Source: Candidatus Kuenenia hertensis (GTDB taxonomy: Bacteria > Planctomycetota > Brocadiia > Brocadiales > Brocadiaceae). Taken from it: 64,000 nucleotides of DNA. Under the pieces are notes generated by a model that did not search any database, was not told the DNA's origin, and saw only the letters and a program-made list of their open reading frames with translations. The translations under genes and the position numbers were made by a program. This document shows positions 62,027 to 64,000 of the stretch, piece by piece; position 1 is the stretch's first letter; every line of letters starts with the position of its first letter. The stretch covers positions 1-64,000 of the forward strand of contig SOET01000002.1 in assembly GCA_021646465.1 (NCBI GenBank). The letters are read 5' to 3'.

Positions 62027-62231
62027 ATTTACCCCTCACATACACGCCCTTAACCATCTTTGCACTATACATTTGTACCGGCTGATTATGCGTAGGGCAT
62101 GGCATCGCCTGCCGGACAGCCTTTATCACCGCATCCGTCTTTGGCCGCATAAAAAACGTATCATATACAAGACTCATAATCACCACGCCCGCGATTGCTC
62201 CGATAAGACCTACTGTTAATTTTTCCTTCAT
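62019..62231 (-). CDS. Small membrane protein of the early operon
   Basis: The 70-residue protein has one N-terminal hydrophobic segment (VGLIGAIAGVVIMSLVYDTFF) and a short basic soluble tail with MPCPTHNQP. A ribosome site (AGGAGG) precedes the ATG. It is the second gene of the leftward early operon. The function is not known. Confidence 0.6.
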   Translation of the reverse strand: MKEKLTVGLIGAIAGVVIMSLVYDTFFMRPKTDAVIKAVRQAMPCPTHNQPVQMYSAKMVKGVYVRGKYE

Positions 62232-62315
62232 ACAATTCCTCCTTTAAAAAATTTTTCTAAATTTGTTGCAATGAACACGGTCAGGATATATAATTTTGAT
62301 CAATAGTGTTGATTG

Positions 62316-62513
62316 TTAGTTAGATATTCTAATATCTGACAAAGCTTTTCGGATTACTTCAACGTCTGCAAGGGTGTAGATTCTCCGTTTGCCGACCTGA
62401 TCAAACTGATCTCTTTGAAGCCGTCCGCTTTGGAATAGATATTCAAGGCGATCCCTTTTGATTTTGAGAATCCGCAAAATATCAGAAGTGGAAAGCAATT
62501 TTTTTTTGTCCAT
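62316..62513 (-). CDS. AlpA/MerR-like helix-turn-helix protein, probable excisionase or early regulator
   Basis: The 65-residue protein is a compact winged-helix DNA-binding domain: LLSTSDILRILKIKRDRLEYLFQSGRL, then QVGKRRIYTLADVEVIRKAL. AlpA- and MerR-type small proteins of this size often act as phage excisionases or early regulators. It is the first gene of the leftward operon and divergent from the XRE regulator, with an operator-like region between. Which role it has cannot be decided from sequence. Confidence 0.75.
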   Translation of the reverse strand: MDKKKLLSTSDILRILKIKRDRLEYLFQSGRLQRDQFDQVGKRRIYTLADVEVIRKALSDIRISN

Positions 62514-62555
62514 ATTTTCCTCTTATAAGGGGAAAGGTTGAGAATGTAAAAAAAG

Positions 62556-62584
62556 GTCACACTTAACTTATAAATGGGTGTGAC
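62556..62584. promoter_or_regulatory. Operator-like dyad GTCACAC-N15-GTGTGAC
   Basis: A perfect 7-bp inverted repeat (62556-62562 and 62578-62584) with 15-bp spacer lies over the -10 region of the proposed leftward early promoter. Half-sites two helix turns apart fit a dimeric repressor. The binding protein is presumed to be the XRE regulator or the AlpA-like protein. Confidence 0.5.
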
Positions 62585-62597
62585 GTAAGTAAGACAA
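62568..62597 (-). promoter_or_regulatory. Proposed leftward early promoter
   Basis: On the minus strand TTGTCT (62597-62592) and TTATAA (62573-62568) are 18 bp apart. The promoter would start the leftward early operon beginning with the AlpA-like gene at 62513. It is overlapped by the GTCACAC dyad, as expected for repression in the lysogen. Confidence 0.5.
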
Positions 62598-62632
62598 AAA
62601 GAACAACGCAAAACTTGCGGTAATATAAAGAA

Positions 62633-62676
62633 TATTTTTACTTTAGTCAAATAATTTTGTGACTAAAGTAAAAATA
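62633..62676. promoter_or_regulatory. Large perfect inverted repeat upstream of the XRE regulator
   Basis: The arms 62633-62649 and 62660-62676 are perfect 17-bp complements (TATTTTTACTTTAGTCA) with a 10-bp spacer. The repeat lies 30 nt before the XRE regulator start. It could be the operator for autoregulation or form a hairpin at the 5' end of the messenger. Confidence 0.65.
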
Positions 62677-62705
62677 AGTTGCAATGCGTTATGGAGGACA
62701 ATGTT

Positions 62706-63002
62706 ATGTATCTTAAAAAAAATACACTAGGCATGAAAATCAGACAACTCAGAAAGGAACTGGGATTAAATCAGGATGAATTTGCCCGCAAACTTAGTGA
62801 TTATGGGATAGAGATAACGCATTCTGGTATTAGTAGGATTGAAAGCGGAGACCATTTCCCTCATATAGAAACCCTACTTGCCATATGCATGTTATGCGGT
62901 TTAACTCCAAACGAGATGCTGGATTACGATTGTGAAAAAATACAGCACAAACAGGCATTATACAATTTAGGGGATCACGGGGCGATTAGCTCAATTGGCT
63001 AG
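62706..63002 (+). CDS. XRE-family phage regulator, truncated by integration at attR
   Basis: From the ATG at 62706, with GGAGG 8 nt before it, the integrated form has 98 residues. Residues ~10-65 form an XRE helix-turn-helix (KIRQLRKELGLNQDEFARKL, then SGISRIESG). The gene runs into the attachment core, and its last codons (GAISSIG) and the TAG stop are tRNA-Val nucleotides. In the circular phage the same frame would continue through attP for 32 further codons (19135-19233), giving 130 residues ending 5 nt before int. It is the likely repressor. A TTG at 62679 is a weaker start (107 residues). Confidence 0.85.
   Translation: MYLKKNTLGMKIRQLRKELGLNQDEFARKLSDYGIEITHSGISRIESGDHFPHIETLLAICMLCGLTPNEMLDYDCEKIQHKQALYNLGDHGAISSIG
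62980..62998 (+). other. attR core inside tRNA-Val and the XRE regulator gene
   Basis: This is the second copy of GGGCGATTAGCTCAATTGG. It forms at the same time nucleotides 1-19 of the tRNA and codons of the XRE regulator end. DNA to the left is phage, DNA to the right is host. Confidence 0.85.
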
Positions 63003-63056
63003 AGCACTTGCCTTACAAGCAAGGGGTCATAGGTTCGAGTCCTATATCGCCCACCA
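62980..63056 (+). tRNA. tRNA-Val (anticodon UAC)
   Basis: The 77-nt gene folds completely: acceptor GGGCGAT/ATCGCCC, D arm GCTC...GAGC, anticodon arm CTTGC-CTTACAA-GCAAG with anticodon TAC, T arm ATAGG-TTCGAGT-CCTAT, discriminator A and an encoded CCA. It is intact although the prophage is integrated in its 5' part, because the phage supplies the same 19 bases. Its native promoter was left at 19075-19103. It now lies downstream of the phage regulator gene, whose last 23 nt overlap it. A -10-like TACAAT (62961-62966) is the only promoter element seen nearby. Confidence 0.97.
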
Positions 63057-63099
63057 TTCTAATTCCTGTAAATTGAAAGACTTATAAATTGTTGCAATC

Positions 63100-64000
63100 T
63101 CATGATACATGTCTGTTTTCCCTTACTGTAGTCAAATTGTAGTCAACTTTTTCTAAAACCTCAATTCCTTCCCTTAAACTTTCCGGGCAATGGTGTGCAT
63201 AACGTTGCGTCATGGTAATATTCATGTGGCCTAACAGCTTCGATATTTTGTAAATATCAATACCCCTTTGTGCCAAACGTGTCGCAAAGGTATGCCTCAA
63301 GTCGTGGAAATGAAAATCCTGAATCTCAGCCTTTTCCAAGGCAGTATTAAAAGCCCTTCTCAGATTGTGGCGGTCAATCTTGTTTATTGTGCTACTCAGA
63401 AAAACGAGATCGCTTTTCAGGTTCCTAACCTTTGCCTTTTCCTGTAGAATTTCAAAGGCAATCTGCGTTAAAGGGATTGTTCTTGGTTTTCCGTTCTTTG
63501 TCTCTTGAATTATAATAGTCCAGTTGAAAAGGTTTACGCGCCCCCATTGAAGGGAAAGCAGTTCGTCTTGCCGTAAACCTGTGTGCAAGGCAAAGAGGAT
63601 AATTTCTTTCAGCCATTGCGGCGAATTATCAAGCAGCCTTTTTTCCTCGTCATAGGTCAACCAGCGATCCCGCCCACGATTCTCTTTTTCCCGTGATACT
63701 TTTAAGACGGGATTCTCTTTAACCCATTCCCATTCCTTACTCGCAAGACTGAAGGCCTTTGAAAGCATTGACAAACTCCTGTTGATGGAAGGCGCCCCAC
63801 CGCCTTTTTCCTTTCTTGCTTGTTTGTATTCGTTAATCTTTCCAGCGGTTATTTTAGATAGCGCCAACTCGCCAAAAAAATCAGAAAGATGCTTTAACGA
63901 TACCTTGTAAAGAGACCTCATATTCCCGGATACCTTCGGAGCATGTTCTTTCATAAACTTTTCCATCATGTCCTTGAAGGTCTTGTTTTGACCAACCGGT
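63100..64000 (-). CDS. Second tyrosine recombinase/integrase, 5' end beyond the window
   Basis: The frame is open to the right edge, so the start is outside; the visible part is about 300 residues. It has a core-binding domain (YKVSLKHLSDFFGELALSKITAGKINEYKQ) and the catalytic set: Arg in TGLRQDELL, HDLRHTFATRL, LGHM and the tyrosine in TQRYAHH. It points at the 3' end of tRNA-Val, 43 nt away, outside the phage attachment repeat. That is the typical place of an integrase of a different element inserted at the tRNA 3' end. Confidence 0.9.
   Translation of the reverse strand, partial: PVGQNKTFKDMMEKFMKEHAPKVSGNMRSLYKVSLKHLSDFFGELALSKITAGKINEYKQARKEKGGGAPSINRSLSMLSKAFSLASKEWEWVKENPVLKVSREKENRGRDRWLTYDEEKRLLDNSPQWLKEIILFALHTGLRQDELLSLQWGRVNLFNWTIIIQETKNGKPRTIPLTQIAFEILQEKAKVRNLKSDLVFLSSTINKIDRHNLRRAFNTALEKAEIQDFHFHDLRHTFATRLAQRGIDIYKISKLLGHMNITMTQRYAHHCPESLREGIEVLEKVDYNLTTVRENRHVS

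Larger units (their letters stand above)
19115..62998. mobile_element. Integrated lambda-like tailed-phage prophage (43.9 kb) at the 5' end of tRNA-Val
   Basis: The element is bounded by a perfect 19-bp direct repeat (19115-19133 and 62980-62998) matching the first 19 nt of tRNA-Val. It contains an integrase at the left end, an XRE regulator at the right end, a leftward early and replication module, a lysis-like cassette and a full head-tail module: terminase, portal, S49 protease, capsid, tail tube, chaperone with frameshift, tape measure, tail tip and fibres. A long-tailed siphovirus of lambda type is inferred. One circle after excision would be 43,865 bp. All main structural genes are intact, so it may be active, although one methyltransferase gene is frameshifted. 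Confidence 0.9.

Noticed and set aside
63100-64000. Integrase of the 43.9 kb prophage
   Set aside because: It lies outside the 19-bp repeats and points at the tRNA 3' end; the integrase at 19239 is directly inside attL and fits better.

Overview
The window is about 40% GC chromosomal DNA from a Gram-negative bacterium (outer-membrane porin, lipoprotein signals, twitching ATPases). The protein style, the tldD-pilT-pilU-tldE gene order and the lambda-like prophage cargo suggest an anammox planctomycete (order Brocadiales, Kuenenia or Brocadia type). That assignment is an inference from general impression and was not tested by any search.

Layout. Positions 1-19,067 are host genes. A leftward cluster tldD-pilT-pilU-like-tldE comes first, followed by ligA, an OprB-like porin, a cold-shock protein and a dual HD/HD-GYP protein, all leftward. 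Rightward genes follow: a small unknown gene, a CheV-like protein, a PfkB kinase, a HEAT-repeat lipoprotein, trkA and trkH. Positions 19,115-62,998 hold a 43.9 kb prophage with lambda-type morphogenesis genes, bounded by a perfect 19-bp repeat that is the 5' end of a tRNA-Val gene. An intact tRNA-Val(UAC) lies at 62,980-63,056. A second, edge-truncated tyrosine integrase (63,100-64,000) points at its 3' end and probably belongs to another element outside the window.

Within the prophage the integrase and a possible accessory gene read rightward at the left end. Almost everything else reads leftward from an early promoter near 62.6 kb. In transcription order there are: an AlpA-like regulator; small early proteins; an AAA ATPase, a DUF669-like and a Gp157-like protein; a RecD2 helicase split into two genes; a structured RNA; a frameshifted methyltransferase; a NUMOD3 nuclease plus IS607-type recombinase; an ERCC4 nuclease; a primase-MCM-like helicase; a repeat-rich putative origin or regulatory region; a minor tail Z protein; a lysis-like cassette with a lipase; and then terminase, portal, S49 protease, capsid, tail tube, frameshifted tail chaperone, tape measure, tail tip and fibres.

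The main discovery is at the ends. The phage attachment core lies inside an XRE-type regulator gene. In the integrated state the gene is cut short by a TAG inside the tRNA (98 residues from the preferred start). Joining the two ends on paper extends the same frame by 32 codons (130 residues) and places its stop 5 nt before the integrase start. This is the architecture known from mycobacteriophages with integration-dependent immunity (BPs, Charlie, Brujita), here built on the 5' end of a tRNA. The original tRNA promoter is left stranded upstream of int, and the tRNA now sits behind the regulator. Other points of note are a canonical -1 frameshift site (A AAA AAC) in the tail chaperone gene, several short genes not reported by a simple ORF scan (35-59 aa), a lipase in the lysis region without a recognisable endolysin, and a possible HEARO/omega-type RNA.
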